A stretch of DNA of 64,000 bases, taken from positions 56,509 to 120,508 of the forward strand of contig NZ_RYFG02000118.1 in the NCBI RefSeq assembly GCF_003994235.2, given 5' to 3'. Both the position numbers and the translations under genes were made by a program. The DNA is from Candidatus Methylobacter oryzae (GTDB lineage: Bacteria > Pseudomonadota > Gammaproteobacteria > Methylococcales > Methylomonadaceae). Below the pieces are notes generated by a model. It did no database searches. It saw only the letters and a list, made by a program, of their open reading frames with translations, and was not told where the DNA came from. Of this stretch, positions 8,930-20,600 are shown piece by piece; position 1 is the first letter of the stretch, and the number at the start of each line of letters is the position of its first letter.

Positions 8930-10171
8930 ATGCTTATAATAAAAAAAGAACTGGCAGTGTCTGTGTTGGCTATAGTTTCTACGACAACGGTTATGGCTGA
9001 TGATTTTAATAAATCCATCGAAAGAGCACTTAAATTCGGGCAAGACGACGCTAAATATGGACAGATTAAATTGGACTTGCGTTATCGTTACGATAATACC
9101 GATAGCGCTAACCCCAAAAAAGAAGTTGCCAATGCATCCACGCTACGATTGCGCTTGGGCTATTTAACGCCTATTTTCAATGGCTTTCAGGCTTATGCCG
9201 AGTTTCAAGGTAATCAGGATATCGGTGTTAACAGTTACGACAGCCGAATGAATGGAAAAACCCAGTATGAACAAATTGCAGACCCTCAGCAAAATGAACT
9301 TAACCAATTATGGGTGAGCTATAAAGGTATTCCCAATACTGAAGCCAAATTAGGCCGGCAAGCCATACAAATAGATAATGAACGTTTTATCGGGGCGTCG
9401 GCGTGGCGACAGTTAGAGCGTACCTATGATGCTTTTTTATTAAATAATACTTCCTTGCCGAATACCTCGGTTATTCTCGGTTATATCAACAAAGATCAGA
9501 ATACCGACTCCACCATACAAAGTTTACAGTTACCGTTAGCTAATATTAGCTATAACTTCGATAATTTCGGTAAATTAACCGGATATTCGTATTTTATGGA
9601 TTTCAGGGATCCTGCTTTATATCAAGCATCGAATCAGACTTATGGGGTAAGTTTTGAGGGGGCTCGTAAACTTAATGATACTTTCGGTTTTGTTTATAGA
9701 ACTGAATATGCGTATCAGAGCAATTACGGTCAAAGTATTCCTTACCAGGCGGATTATTACCATATTATCGGCGGCTTTAGCGCTTATGGCTTTATAGTCA
9801 AAGGGGCCATGGAACAATTAGGAGGCAAAGGCTTAAATAAAACTTTTGATACGCCTTTAGGCTTAGTGCATAAATTTAGCGGTTGGGCGGATGTATTCGT
9901 TATTACACCTAATGATGGTTATCGGGATGTTTACGCCAGTGTCGAAAAAGAGCTGATGGGTATTAAATTAATAGGTTTTTATCGCGATTGGTCTGACGAT
10001 AGCAGTAAAAAACATTATGGCGATGAATGGGATTTTATGATTACTAAAGAGTTTTTTAAACACTACAATCTAATGGCAAAATATGCGTATTTCAATGCCG
10101 ATACTGAGGGCTCGGCAATTGGTAAATACGATACGCAAAAAATATGGCTTGGGGCTGGAATCGTTTTTTAG
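8930..10171 (+). CDS. Outer-membrane porin, alginate-export-like family
   Basis: 413 residues with a cleavable signal peptide (MLIIKKELAVSVLAIVSTTTVMA, cut before DD). The mature protein is rich in alternating aromatic/polar strands (LDLRYRYDN, RLRLGYLTP, AYAEFQGNQ), ends in a hydrophobic residue plus Phe (AGIVF), and has the LGRQAIQIDNERFIG segment common in the alginate_exp/OprD-like beta-barrel group. It probably forms an outer-membrane channel; no substrate can be read from the sequence. It begins 104 bp after the ABC exporter and precedes a solute-binding protein and symporter on the same strand, so these three may form an uptake unit lodged in the cluster, or a product-export route. Function in the pathway is unproven. 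Confidence 0.8.
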   Translation: MLIIKKELAVSVLAIVSTTTVMADDFNKSIERALKFGQDDAKYGQIKLDLRYRYDNTDSANPKKEVANASTLRLRLGYLTPIFNGFQAYAEFQGNQDIGVNSYDSRMNGKTQYEQIADPQQNELNQLWVSYKGIPNTEAKLGRQAIQIDNERFIGASAWRQLERTYDAFLLNNTSLPNTSVILGYINKDQNTDSTIQSLQLPLANISYNFDNFGKLTGYSYFMDFRDPALYQASNQTYGVSFEGARKLNDTFGFVYRTEYAYQSNYGQSIPYQADYYHIIGGFSAYGFIVKGAMEQLGGKGLNKTFDTPLGLVHKFSGWADVFVITPNDGYRDVYASVEKELMGIKLIGFYRDWSDDSSKKHYGDEWDFMITKEFFKHYNLMAKYAYFNADTEGSAIGKYDTQKIWLGAGIVF

Positions 10172-10269
10172 AAACAGTTAACAAGTATTTCTGATATTGG
10201 GTTAAGAAGTTGTTTTGAACGATAGTAACCTTTTTGCTATATAAGCAACATGATGATTAATTACCGAAA

Positions 10270-11145
10270 ATGAATAAAGCCAAAAAAATTATTAGTATAA
10301 CCCTGGTTTATTTAATTACTTTTTTTATAAGTCCGTCGCTAGTTCTAGCTAATGAGCAGCTCGTTGCAAATGAGCCCGCAAACGAAATACAAGCTATTAT
10401 CAAAAGAGGAAAATTGATAGTTGCGATGTATAGTCAAGATACGCCGCCGTTTTATTATATAGATAAGAATAATGAACTAACCGGCGTTGATGTCGTTTTA
10501 ATTAAAGGTTTTGCGGACTTATTAGGGGTTTCAGTAGAGTTTGACCGCAGCGCCAAATTTCTCGATGATGTTGTTGAGAAAGTTGAAAAACACCAAGCGG
10601 ACTTAGCCATTTGTAAACTTAGCGTAACGTTTGGCCGAGCCCAGCGCGTCCTTTTTGCCGAACCCTATGTTAATCTGCACCAAAGTTTGTTGATCAACAG
10701 GCTTGAGCTTTCCAGGCAGCTGAAAGGCCGCTCCCAAGAAGAGACTATACAAAATTTGGCCGGTAAGATAGGCGTAGTCGCTAAATCATCTTACGTGACT
10801 TATGCAAAGCATTTCGAAAACATGGAAATAGTCCAATATCCTACCTGGAATGAAGTGGTAGATCATGTTGTGCAAGGCGATATAACGGCTGCTTTTCGCG
10901 ATGACGCTGAGGTGAAAATGATATTGCGCGATAGGCCCGATACCGCTTTACACCTGTTATCGGTGGTGTTAAAGGATGCAAAAGATCCTAAGGGAATAGC
11001 TTTATCGCTTGATCATCGTAATTTAAAAGACTTGCTGGACTTTTATCTTAAGTCGCTAGACTTGAATTTATCGGCCGATAAAATAATCAATGATTACGAT
11101 AATGTTATTAAAATAATCCAAATAAAAGCCAAGCACAAAGTCTAG
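10270..11145 (+). CDS. Periplasmic solute-binding protein, family 3 type
   Basis: 291 residues with a signal peptide (hydrophobic residues ~8-26, cleavage likely after VLA). The mature part has the family 3 (amino-acid binding) pattern: IIKRGKLIVAMYSQDTPPFYY, then ELTGVDVVLIKGFADLLGV, then a domain with GKIGVVAKSSYVTY and a DITAAFRDDAEV segment equivalent to the hinge-side ligand loop. Such proteins normally serve ABC importers or act as sensors. Here the next gene, 2 bp downstream, is an SDF-type secondary symporter and no ABC importer is nearby. The tight spacing argues that the two act together. Ligand unknown; small amino acid or acidic solute is a guess from family. Confidence 0.85.
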   Translation: MNKAKKIISITLVYLITFFISPSLVLANEQLVANEPANEIQAIIKRGKLIVAMYSQDTPPFYYIDKNNELTGVDVVLIKGFADLLGVSVEFDRSAKFLDDVVEKVEKHQADLAICKLSVTFGRAQRVLFAEPYVNLHQSLLINRLELSRQLKGRSQEETIQNLAGKIGVVAKSSYVTYAKHFENMEIVQYPTWNEVVDHVVQGDITAAFRDDAEVKMILRDRPDTALHLLSVVLKDAKDPKGIALSLDHRNLKDLLDFYLKSLDLNLSADKIINDYDNVIKIIQIKAKHKV

Positions 11146-11147
11146 CC

Positions 11148-12470
11148 ATGATTCAATTATCGAAAAAAAATATATTAGATGTACTGCGTAATGGCTGGAC
11201 AGTTTTAATAGCAGTTATTATCGGTATCTATATAGGGCTTTTTAAGCACGAGTATATCGTTTATGTTGCCCCTATAGGTAAGATTTACCTTGATATTTTA
11301 AAGATGTGTATTTTACCTATTTTAGTAACGGCTATTTCGTTAAGTATTGCCCGGTTAGTACTGGCCAAGGAAAACCATACTTATATCGGCAAGATGTTAA
11401 TCATATTTATTATGAGCGTTGTTGTTTCGGGTTTTTTAGGCGTAATCATAGGTATTATAGGTCAACCGGGGGCCGGCTATGATAAGGCCGCTCTTGCTTC
11501 CTTAGGTTCTATCGTTAGGGAATCCAATGCCCCGGATCTTGAGATTTCCGCATATATACCCTTCGTTGCTGAACAAAAACAATCCTTTATTAAAGTTTTT
11601 ATCGATAGCTTAATACCTGAAAATATTTTCTCTGCATTAAACGCTGGGAGCAGTTTAAAAGTTCTCTTTTTTGCTATTTTATTCGGTTTGGCAGTAGGTT
11701 CTTCCAGTAAAGTTTCGACGCATTATTTATTAACATCCTTAGACTCGATTTATCTGGCGTTTGCCAAAATGGTACACTGGCTTATGTATTTCCTGCCGCT
11801 TGGCCTATTAGGTTTAATTGCGAACGATGTATCTCAGGTAGGCGTCAGCGTTTTAATGGCAATGATAAAGTTTGTGCCGATAGCATTAATGGCTTTCTTT
11901 ATACAGTTCATACTGAGCAGTCTGATTATGTGGCAGCGCACCGGTTCATTTTTTAAACCGTTTTACGCGCTTAAAGATACCGTTATTATGGCATTGGGAA
12001 CAGGAAATTCTTTGGCTTGTTTACCCTCGACTTTAACCGCGATGAATGAAAAACTGGGTTACGACAAGGATACTATTGACTTGCTGGTGCCTTTAACATT
12101 TACGATATGCAGAACCGGACCCACGCTGTATTTTGCCCTGGCTGCTTTATTTGTTGCTCAATTTTATAATGTCGATTTAGACGTAAGCGGATTTATAACA
12201 ATTATTATCAGCTCTGTTTTTGCGGGTTTGGCAACTGCCGGGGCGTCAGGCATTGTGTTGTTGTCGATGTTGAGTATGGTACTAACCCCTTTAAATTTAC
12301 CGGTTGAAGCGGTCTTGGTGTTGTTTATTGTTATTGACCCGATTATCGGTCCATTCCGGGTATTGGCAATTGTGCATACTGCTTGCGCTATTGTGGCCTT
12401 AATTCTACCTAAACAGCATCTGGAACAATTAATAGATAAACCGACAATCTCGGCCGAGTTAAATGGCTAA
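11148..12470 (+). CDS. SDF (dicarboxylate/amino acid:cation symporter) family transporter, divergent
   Basis: 440 residues, about eight hydrophobic segments plus re-entrant-loop-like regions, matching the glutamate/dicarboxylate:cation symporter fold: IYLDILKMCILPILVTAISL near the N-terminus, a hairpin GTGNSLACLPSTL (~285), and PLTFTICRTGPTLYFALAALFVAQ where the family usually has PLGATINMDGTALY. The hallmark NMDGT is replaced by CRTGP, and the usual TM8 Arg-Thr/Asn-Val pattern reads PFRVLAIVHTA. Residues that usually set sodium and substrate binding are therefore altered. Starts 2 bp after the binding-protein gene, so one transcript is very likely. It could be a transporter of unusual substrate or coupling ion; inactivity is less likely as the frame is intact. 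Confidence 0.85.
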   Translation: MIQLSKKNILDVLRNGWTVLIAVIIGIYIGLFKHEYIVYVAPIGKIYLDILKMCILPILVTAISLSIARLVLAKENHTYIGKMLIIFIMSVVVSGFLGVIIGIIGQPGAGYDKAALASLGSIVRESNAPDLEISAYIPFVAEQKQSFIKVFIDSLIPENIFSALNAGSSLKVLFFAILFGLAVGSSSKVSTHYLLTSLDSIYLAFAKMVHWLMYFLPLGLLGLIANDVSQVGVSVLMAMIKFVPIALMAFFIQFILSSLIMWQRTGSFFKPFYALKDTVIMALGTGNSLACLPSTLTAMNEKLGYDKDTIDLLVPLTFTICRTGPTLYFALAALFVAQFYNVDLDVSGFITIIISSVFAGLATAGASGIVLLSMLSMVLTPLNLPVEAVLVLFIVIDPIIGPFRVLAIVHTACAIVALILPKQHLEQLIDKPTISAELNG

Positions 12471-13011
12471 TCAATATTAGCTTCATTCGTTATCGTTTGT
12501 TTGCGTTTATATGCCAGGTAGAATTTCAAATATCTCGATTGAATGTAATATATTGCTTCCGAAATTATAATCAACTATTTTGAAATTTATTAAGGATGAT
12601 TTTATTGTTTATAGTTCTCGAATGCTAAATGGCTGCAATACCGTTTATTAATAACAGATATTTTTTCAGGCCCTGATTATTTTTTATAAAAAGCCGTTTC
12701 TATTGACTACTTATCAAGCTGAGTTGAACGGCTTGTCCGCTCAAACCCTACTTATGCCCTTTGGGTATAATAACTTGGTAAATAAAGTTTCGGTAATTGA
12801 ATTAAGGCGGGTATGCCGTCCGGTTATATATTTTGGAAATAAGCGCGGTTAATTTTTCTGACGATTTCGTAGGTTTCGTATAATTTTTTCACTCTTTGTT
12901 TTAGTTGTTTTGTTAACGGCAGCAGTCAACGAGTAAAGCGGCTGATGCCTGTTTTACCCTCTACCTGCTTGTTGTAAATCATTTTTTATAAGAAGTTAAA
13001 GGAACGTCGCG
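12471..13011. other. Intergenic region, 541 bp, with one palindromic repeat
   Basis: AT-rich spacer between the symporter and the S12 peptidase genes. It contains one copy of the two-hairpin dispersed repeat (12711-12770). The ribosome binding site of the next gene is visible (AAAGGAA about 10 nt before the ATG at 13012). I see no convincing small gene, and no clear promoter or terminator that I would defend. Confidence 0.6.
12711..12770 (+). repeat. Dispersed two-hairpin palindromic element, intergenic copy
   Basis: Same element as in the thioesterase gene: leader TTATCAAGCTGAG, hairpin 1 arms 12724-12731 and 12737-12744 (one mismatch), then hairpin 2 TTATGCCC/GGGTATAA at 12752-12770. A single unit, sitting between genes. 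Confidence 0.85.
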
Positions 13012-14553
13012 ATGAAAATTAAAACTTTGCTTGCCGTTGCATTATCTATCGGCTTTCACCAAGCTTGGGCTGCTCCTGCTATTCCGGATACAATAACTGT
13101 CGACTCGCTGTATAGTAAAGAAACCAACAGTGTGACCCTTCCGATAGTTGACTTGGAAGCCGGCCGCTACAGCAGCAAACTGTCGTTCGATACGTTCGTC
13201 AGGCAGGCGGACGGCAGCTATCTGTATCTTGTCACGGCAACGCCGATGGTTTCTCTTAACGATGCCAACGACATTGTGATGGACCCCGGCTTTGATCCGG
13301 TCATTGCCGGCAAATTGAAAGCTTTTTTAGAAAAGCATATTGTCGATGTATCCAAGGGAGGATTGGGCAAGCCGGGCGTCATTGTTAGAGTCGATATGAA
13401 CGGAAAAGTCTGGCGCGGCGTAATTGGTAAAAAGCGCGTTAATTCCGACGAAGCGCTCAATTTCTCGGATAGGCACCGCATAGGCAGCCTCAGCAAAACC
13501 TTTGTCGATAACGTCGTTATGCAACTGGTCGATCAAGGCCTGTTAAAGCTCGATGCAACGATCGATACTTATATTCCCGATGTCGTTATTCCTAATAAAA
13601 ATAAAATTACGGTTCGGGATTTAATCGCGCATAGATCCGGTTTGTATAACTATGTCGTCGATCCGACTTTTACCGGCATTCAAAAGGCTCTGGCCGTCGA
13701 TCCGCTCAAGGTCTATAAGCCTTCCGACTTACTGGCAATAGCCAACAGTCAGCCGGTAAATTATGACCCCGATCCCAAAGCGCCCAGATACCAATATACG
13801 AATACCGGTTTAATCCTGGCCGGTTTAATTATCGAGAAAGTAACCGGTAAGCCGATTATTCAAGCGGTTCATGACTATACGGTTAAACGATTGGGCTTGA
13901 TGCGCACTGAGTTTCCGAAGGATTCCGGCATACAATCCAATTACATGCACGGTCATGCCGACTATAATAACGACGGAAAATTAAGCTCCTATAACGGCAA
14001 CGAGAAACAAGCGCCGTGGATTGATCCTAATAACGGCAATACTGTTCCGGCATTTCCCGCGCAAGAAATCGTCAGTTACCTTGATCCCTCAGTGTCTTGG
14101 GCGGCCGGGGCGCTGGTTTCCAATCAGGACGATTTGGCAAAATGGATCAAAGCTTATGTCGATGGCGATTTGCTTAAAGATAAAACATTGCAAAGCCAAG
14201 TGCTTAACGATTGTCTTCCTTCAGCTCCCGATTACGGCGCTTCCTATTGTTTAGGATTGGTCAAGATAACGTGGCCGTTTAATACCTCCAATCCGAGCCA
14301 ATGGTGGTACGGCCATTTAGGACAAATCCAAGGCTACGATAATGCAGTGTTCCGCAATCCCAGTAAAAATATTACCGTGGGCATGGTGAACAATAACTAC
14401 TTTATCAGTACCGATGCGAACCTGGGCACCGGTATTTTAATCTTCGAGTTGTTGAATATTGTTGATCCGCAATCCTCTGCTACAACCGCAAAGACTGCTA
14501 ATGCCAGAATACCGCTGCCGCCGTTGAATCCTGAAGACTTAGGCGGACAATAA
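13012..14553 (+). CDS. Secreted S12-family serine peptidase (beta-lactamase / PBP fold)
   Basis: 513 residues with a signal peptide (MKIKTLLAVALSIGFHQAWA, cut before AP), so periplasmic. After a ~130-residue N-terminal extension comes an S12/class C beta-lactamase domain with all three motifs: SLSK (Ser159, Lys162), YTN (Tyr262, Asn264) and HLG (His435). Family members include D-Ala-D-Ala carboxypeptidases, D-aminopeptidases, esterases, and ClbP, which removes a prodrug cap from colibactin. The gene lies between the export/uptake genes and the loading PKS on the same strand. Because the pathway has epimerization domains, a D-residue-directed maturation or self-protection role is plausible. 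Unlike ClbP, no C-terminal membrane helices are visible. Substrate is inference only. Confidence 0.88.
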   Translation: MKIKTLLAVALSIGFHQAWAAPAIPDTITVDSLYSKETNSVTLPIVDLEAGRYSSKLSFDTFVRQADGSYLYLVTATPMVSLNDANDIVMDPGFDPVIAGKLKAFLEKHIVDVSKGGLGKPGVIVRVDMNGKVWRGVIGKKRVNSDEALNFSDRHRIGSLSKTFVDNVVMQLVDQGLLKLDATIDTYIPDVVIPNKNKITVRDLIAHRSGLYNYVVDPTFTGIQKALAVDPLKVYKPSDLLAIANSQPVNYDPDPKAPRYQYTNTGLILAGLIIEKVTGKPIIQAVHDYTVKRLGLMRTEFPKDSGIQSNYMHGHADYNNDGKLSSYNGNEKQAPWIDPNNGNTVPAFPAQEIVSYLDPSVSWAAGALVSNQDDLAKWIKAYVDGDLLKDKTLQSQVLNDCLPSAPDYGASYCLGLVKITWPFNTSNPSQWWYGHLGQIQGYDNAVFRNPSKNITVGMVNNNYFISTDANLGTGILIFELLNIVDPQSSATTAKTANARIPLPPLNPEDLGGQ

Positions 14554-14621
14554 ATAAAAATGCCGAGCGTAGGGAATAATATCCATCCTGCTTCATTGCC
14601 GCCTTCTAATTAATTATTGCT

Positions 14622-17600
14622 GTGCAAGAATCCTCTTTCAAAAATTTAGTAGAGCTATTCCGGCATAGGGCGCAACAAGCGCCCGACCGGATTGCATACA
14701 CCTATCTTAAAGAAGGCATCGTTGAAGAAAGCCTTATAACGTATGCCGAATTGGACCGCAAAGCCAGGGCAGGGGCGGTTGTGATCAGGCGCTACGTACC
14801 TGCGAACGGCCGGGTATTACTGCTGTATCCGCCCGGCATCGATTTCATGATCGGTTTTGCCGCTTGTCTGTATGCGGGAGTCATCGCGATACCGGCGCCG
14901 CCGCCCGATACGGTCAGGTTGAAAAGGACGCTGCCCAGATTAAAAACCATCGCCAAGGACGCGGAAGCAAGCCTGGTTTTAAGCAGCGGCGAATTGATAG
15001 AATCGATCAGGCAAAAATCCGCAAATGCAGCGCAAGCGGCGATGGAGGCTTTCGCCGTCGAGCATTGGCTGGATTTTTATGACTTAAACGATGCTTCGGC
15101 GGACGATTGGCGCATGCCGGAGATTGGGCCAGATAACCTGGCTTACCTGCAATATACGTCGGGTTCCACCGCGTCGCCGAAAGGCGTGATGATGAGCCAC
15201 GGCAATTTGATCCATCATTTGGCGCAAATCCGGCAAGCTTGGGCTTATGACCAAGACAGCGTCAGCGTCACCTGGATGCCGTATTTTCATGATTACGGCC
15301 TGGTCGACGGCCTGCTGGAGCCGCTGTTTACCGGTATCCCTTGTTATATTTTATCGCCGCTGACGTTCTTAAAGCGCCCGTTGCGCTGGTTGCAGGCCAT
15401 TGCCAAGTATCGGGGCACGCACACGCAAGCGCCTAACTTTGCTTATGCGTATTGCCTCGAAAAAATCAGCGACGAACAGCTTAAGGGGCTGGATTTAAGT
15501 TCGCTAAAAGTGGCCAGCAACGGCGCCGAGCCGGTGCGTATGGAAACGGTCGAAGCATTCAGCAAGCGCTTTGCCGCCTGCGGTTTTCGCGCCGAATGCC
15601 TGTATCCTGCTTATGGCTTGGCCGAGGCGACGTTATTAGTCGCAACCAAGCCGCACGGCGTGTTGCCGCGATTTCATCAATTAAACGCCGAGCAGCGCGA
15701 AGACGATAACATCCAAGGCGCTATCGTCAGTTGTGGACCACCAATCGGAATTACCGAAGTCAGAATCGTTAAACCCGATACTTTGGCGGTATGCGGCGAG
15801 GACGATATTGGCGAAATATGGATAAAAGATCCCGGCGTTGCTCAAGGTTATTGGCAAAATCAGCAAGCAACCCAGGATACGTTTCAAGCCTACACCAGTG
15901 ACGGACAGGGACCTTATCTGCGTAGCGGCGATTTGGGTTTTTTGCGCGACGGCGAGCTGTATATCACCGGCCGCCTGAAAGACTTGATCATCATCAACGG
16001 CGTCAACCATTATCCGCAAGATATTGAATGGACAGTGATTCAAGCCCACCCGGCGCTGCGTCCCGAACATGCGGCGGCTTTCGCGGTCATCGTCGACGAT
16101 CAAGAGCGTCCGGTTGTCGTCGTTGAACTGAACCAGAGCTGCGGCGACTACCAGCCCATCGTGCAAGCGATCCGTAGCGCATTGGCCGAAGCGCACGAAT
16201 TGGAAGTTCATGCGGTGGCCTTGTTAAAAAAAGGCACCATTCTTAAAACCTCCAGCGGCAAACTGCAACGCCACGGTTGCAAGCAAGCTTTTCTGCAACA
16301 ACGCCTTGAAAGCCATGAACTCTGGCAACAGCCCAGCGCGGTAAAAACCAGCGCCGTCAGCGCAGGCACGCTGGCCGGTTGGCTGGTCACAAAACTTGCC
16401 GAAGCGCTAAACATTGCACCGGCAAGCATCGATGTCGACCAGGTTTTTTCGGCTTACGGACTTTCCTCAAGGCTGGCGGTTAGCCTGGTCGGCGAGCTCG
16501 AAGACTTGCTGGCGGCTGAAAACGGCAAGCCCTTGGAATTATCGCCGACCTTGTTATGGCAGTATCCGACAGTGTCCACGCTGGCTTCGTTTATGCAAAC
16601 GCAGTTGCAAAGCCCGGGAATCATAGCCCTGGGTTCGGAAGATCATGCCGGCCTGGAGCAAGCTCCGATTGCGGTAGTAGGTATCGGTTGCCGCTTCCCG
16701 GATGCCGACGATCCTGACCGGTTTTGGCAAATGCTGGCCGACGGCCACGATGCGGTCAAGGATATTCCGGCTCAGCGTTGGCATGCGGACAGCTTCCCGC
16801 AAATCAATAGCCGTCGTGCCGGCCTTTTAGATCGTGTCGATTTGTTCGATGCCGAGTTTTTCGGTATTGCCGGTAAAGAAGCCGATGCGATGGACCCGCA
16901 GCAGCGCTTGGTGCTGGAAGTCGCTTACGAAGCGCTCGAATATGCCGGCATCGCGCCTGAAAGCCTGGCGCAATCCGAAACCGGCGTATTTATCGGCATC
17001 AGCACCGACGACTATGCGGCCTGGCAGTTAAGCTCAACCGATGCTATCGATGCCTATGCAAGCACCGGTAAGACTTTCAGTATCGCTGCGAACCGTCTTT
17101 CGTATCTATTGGATTTGCGGGGCCCCAGTCTTGCAATCGACACGGCCTGTTCGTCGTCGCTGGTTGCCGTTCACCAGGCCTGCCAGAGTCTGCGCCAGCA
17201 GGAATGCACGCTGGCTTTGTCCGGCGGCGTCAACCTGCTGCTGTCTCCACAGATGATGGTAGCCTTGTCCTCGGCCAATATGCTGTCGCCGGACGGTCAG
17301 TGCAGAACTTTTGCGGCCGACGCGAACGGTTATGTGCGCGGTGAGGGCTGCGGCATCGTCGTGTTAAAGCGATTGGCGGACGCGGAACGCGACGGCGACG
17401 CTGTTTTGGCCGTGATACGCGGCTCTGCCGTTAACCAGGACGGCCGCAGCAACGGCCTGACCGCACCGAACTTGAACGCCCAGCAAGCGGTTATTAAAAA
17501 AGCCTTGGCGAACGCCCAAATCAAGCCCGAAGCCGTCAGCTATATCGAAGCGCACGGTACCGGCACGCCGCTCGGCGATCCGATTGAAATGGATGCGTTA

Positions 17601-20600
17601 TTAAGCGTATTTCGCCAGGCGCCGGAACTGAGCGTGGGTTCGGTAAAAACCAATATCGGCCATCTGGAAGCGGCGGCCGGCATCGCCGGCTTGATCAAGG
17701 TGATACAGTCGTTGCGCCAGCAAACGATACCTGCGCATTTGCATTGCCACACCCGCAATCCGCTGATCAAACTGGACGGCAGCGGTTTTAGCATTCCAGA
17801 AAAAACGCAGCCTTGGCTGGCCGAACAGCGGATAGCCGGAGTCAGCTCGTTCGGCTTCGGCGGCACGAATGCGCATATCGTCGTATCGGAAGCGGAAAGC
17901 CGGCAGTTGCGGACGATAGAGAGCGAAAATGTTCAAGTGCTGGCAGTCTCGGCCAAAAGCGCAGCCGCCTTGCAGCAATTGCTGCAACGTTATAGCGATT
18001 TTATTAAGTTCCGCCCGCAATTGAATCTTGCCGATTTATGCTACAGCGTAGCGTTAGGCCGGAGCGATTTTAATTTTCGGGCTGCGGCGGTAGCCGACAC
18101 TCCGGCCGCTCTACAGGAAGCCTTGCAAACCGAAGCTGAAAAAATGCCTACGGCGATTGCAAGGACGCCGCGCAAAATTGCTTTTTTATGCACCGGGCAG
18201 GGCGCGCAAACCCGGCAAATGGGCTTGCAGTTATATCAAACCGAGCCGGTTTTCAAAGCCGTCATAGATACTTGCGAGCAGTTGCTAAGCGATGAACTGG
18301 AACTGCCGTTAACGGAAGTCATGTTCAATGACGACGATTATTTACTGAATCAAACCGGCTATACGCAGCCGCTGTTGTTTTCGCTGCAATATGCGCTGGC
18401 AAAGCTTTGGCAAAGTTGGGGCGTTAAGCCGGATGTTTTGCTGGGCCATAGCGTCGGCGAATATGCGGTCGCTTGCCTGGCCGGCGTTCTCGAATTGCCG
18501 GATGCGATCAAACTGATTGCAGCGCGCGGCCGCTTGATGCAGGCACTGCCGGCCAACGGCGGCATGGCGGTCGTATTCGCGGAAGTCGAGGCTGTCGAAG
18601 CCGCGCTAGCCAAGGTATCGGGACAGGTTGTGATCGCCGGTTACAACAGCCGCCGCCTGCAAGTCGTTTCCGGGGAAGACAGCGCTGTCGCGGCCGTTTG
18701 CGAGATATTGCGCGAACAAGGCTTTAGCTCGCAGCCATTGACAGTCTCGCATGCATTCCATTCGCCGTTGATGAACGACATGTTGGCCGCATTTGCCGGC
18801 GTCGCGCACCGTTGCAGCTACCGTCGGCCCAACATTGCTATCGTCTCCAGCCTGACCGGAAAGCGGATCGATATGGAAATGAGCACGCCGGATTATTGGA
18901 TTTCGCATATCGTCGAGCCGGTCCGTTTTTCGTCGGCCGTGACGGCGTTGTTGTCGGAAACTTGCGATATCGCAATTGAAATAGGCCCGCAGCCGCATGC
19001 TTCGGCAATGGCCCGGCAGGCAAGCGGTGCGGAAGCCGTACAATGGTTGCCGAGCCTGAAAAAAGGCGCAACAGACAAAGACGTGTTATTGGCGGCCTTG
19101 GCGGAGCTTTACCGGCAAGGCGTCGGCATCGATTGGCGCGGTTTTTATAGCGGACAGAACCGTCAACGTTTGCACGGCCTGCCCAGCTATCCGTTCCAGC
19201 GCCAACGTTACTGGCTGGACACGCAGCCGGTATTTGCGCGGGAAGCCACGGCTCCGTTGCCCGATCTATTAAACAAGCCGATCAAGCAAGCATATTATCA
19301 ATGGCATTGGCAACCAATGCCGCTAGTATCAAGAGAATCGTTCGAGCCGCAAACATGGCTGATTTTTGCAGATCACACCGGCATCGCGTCGGAGCTATCC
19401 GTAGCGCTGACAGGCGCGGGCCATCGCTGCCACCTGGTGTTTCCGGGGCCCGGCAACAGCCCGCTGGCATCGGGGCGCGGCTGGCAGATAGAAGCGGCTG
19501 CATCCGGCCTGCGCTATTTGCAGCAGCAACAGTTGCCGGAATTGCGCGTGATCCATTTATGGAGTTTGGACCTGGGTTTCGATTTGCAAGACGATGCGGT
19601 GATGCAGCAGCAAACGTTCTCATGTTTCAACGTGATGCATATCCTGCAGCAATTGCCGGTGCATAGTTTGTGGCTGGTGACCAAGCAAGCCTATGCGTTG
19701 ACTGCGGATGACAATGTCCAGTTGAACCAAGCACCGTTATCGGGCATGGCGAAAGCTATTGCGTTGGAATATCCGAAGATTTTTCGCGGCATGATCGATA
19801 TCGGTTCCGACGGCGATAGTGTGCCGTTAATAGCCGAATTAAGGTCGATAAATACCGAGCTGGCCGTCGCATTAAGAGACGGCCGGCGTTATGTCGGCCG
19901 CTTGCTGCCTTACGAATTAACCCAAACCCAACAGGCGGCAAAACCGATCAAAGCCGGTCGCACGTACCTTATCAGCGGCGGTTTAGGTGCGTTGGGGCTG
20001 CAAATTGCCGACCGTTTAGCCGGGCTGGGCGCAAAAGACATCGTGCTGCTGGCCCGGCGGCCGGCTGGCGAACAGCATCGGCCGGCGCTGGAACGCTTAG
20101 CCTCGCAAGGCTGCCGCGTTCATGCGTTGCAAGCGGACGTCGCTTCCTGTAGCGATATGCAACAAGTCGCCGAACAGCTTAAACAGCTGCCGCCGCTGGC
20201 CGGCATCGTCCATGCGGCCGGAGAGGCGAACGACAAGCCGCTGGCGCAAATGAGCGAACGTGATTTTATCCGGGCGCTGAGGGCAAAAGTGCAGGGCGCT
20301 TGTTTGCTGCATGAATTAAGCCTTGGCTCGCAGTTGGATTTCTTTTGCCTGTTGTCTTCTATCGCTTCGATCTGGGGCGCGAAAGAACGCGCCGCTTATG
20401 CGGCCGCGAACCAATTCCTGGATGCGCTAAGCGCTTACCGGCATCGGCACAACTTGCCGGGGCTCAGCCTGAACTTCGGGCCTTGGCAGGGCGAAGGCAT
20501 GGCGTCCGGCCTGGCTGACGAACTGGCGCAAAGCGGAATCGGGGCGTTGCATCCGGAGCAGGTTTTAGCCGCGTTGCCGCAAATCTTGTCCGAGCCGGCC

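Noticed and set aside
13012..14553. Antibiotic-resistance class C beta-lactamase
   Set aside because: The motifs are shared by all S12 enzymes; the ~130-residue N-terminal extension and cluster position argue against a plain AmpC.
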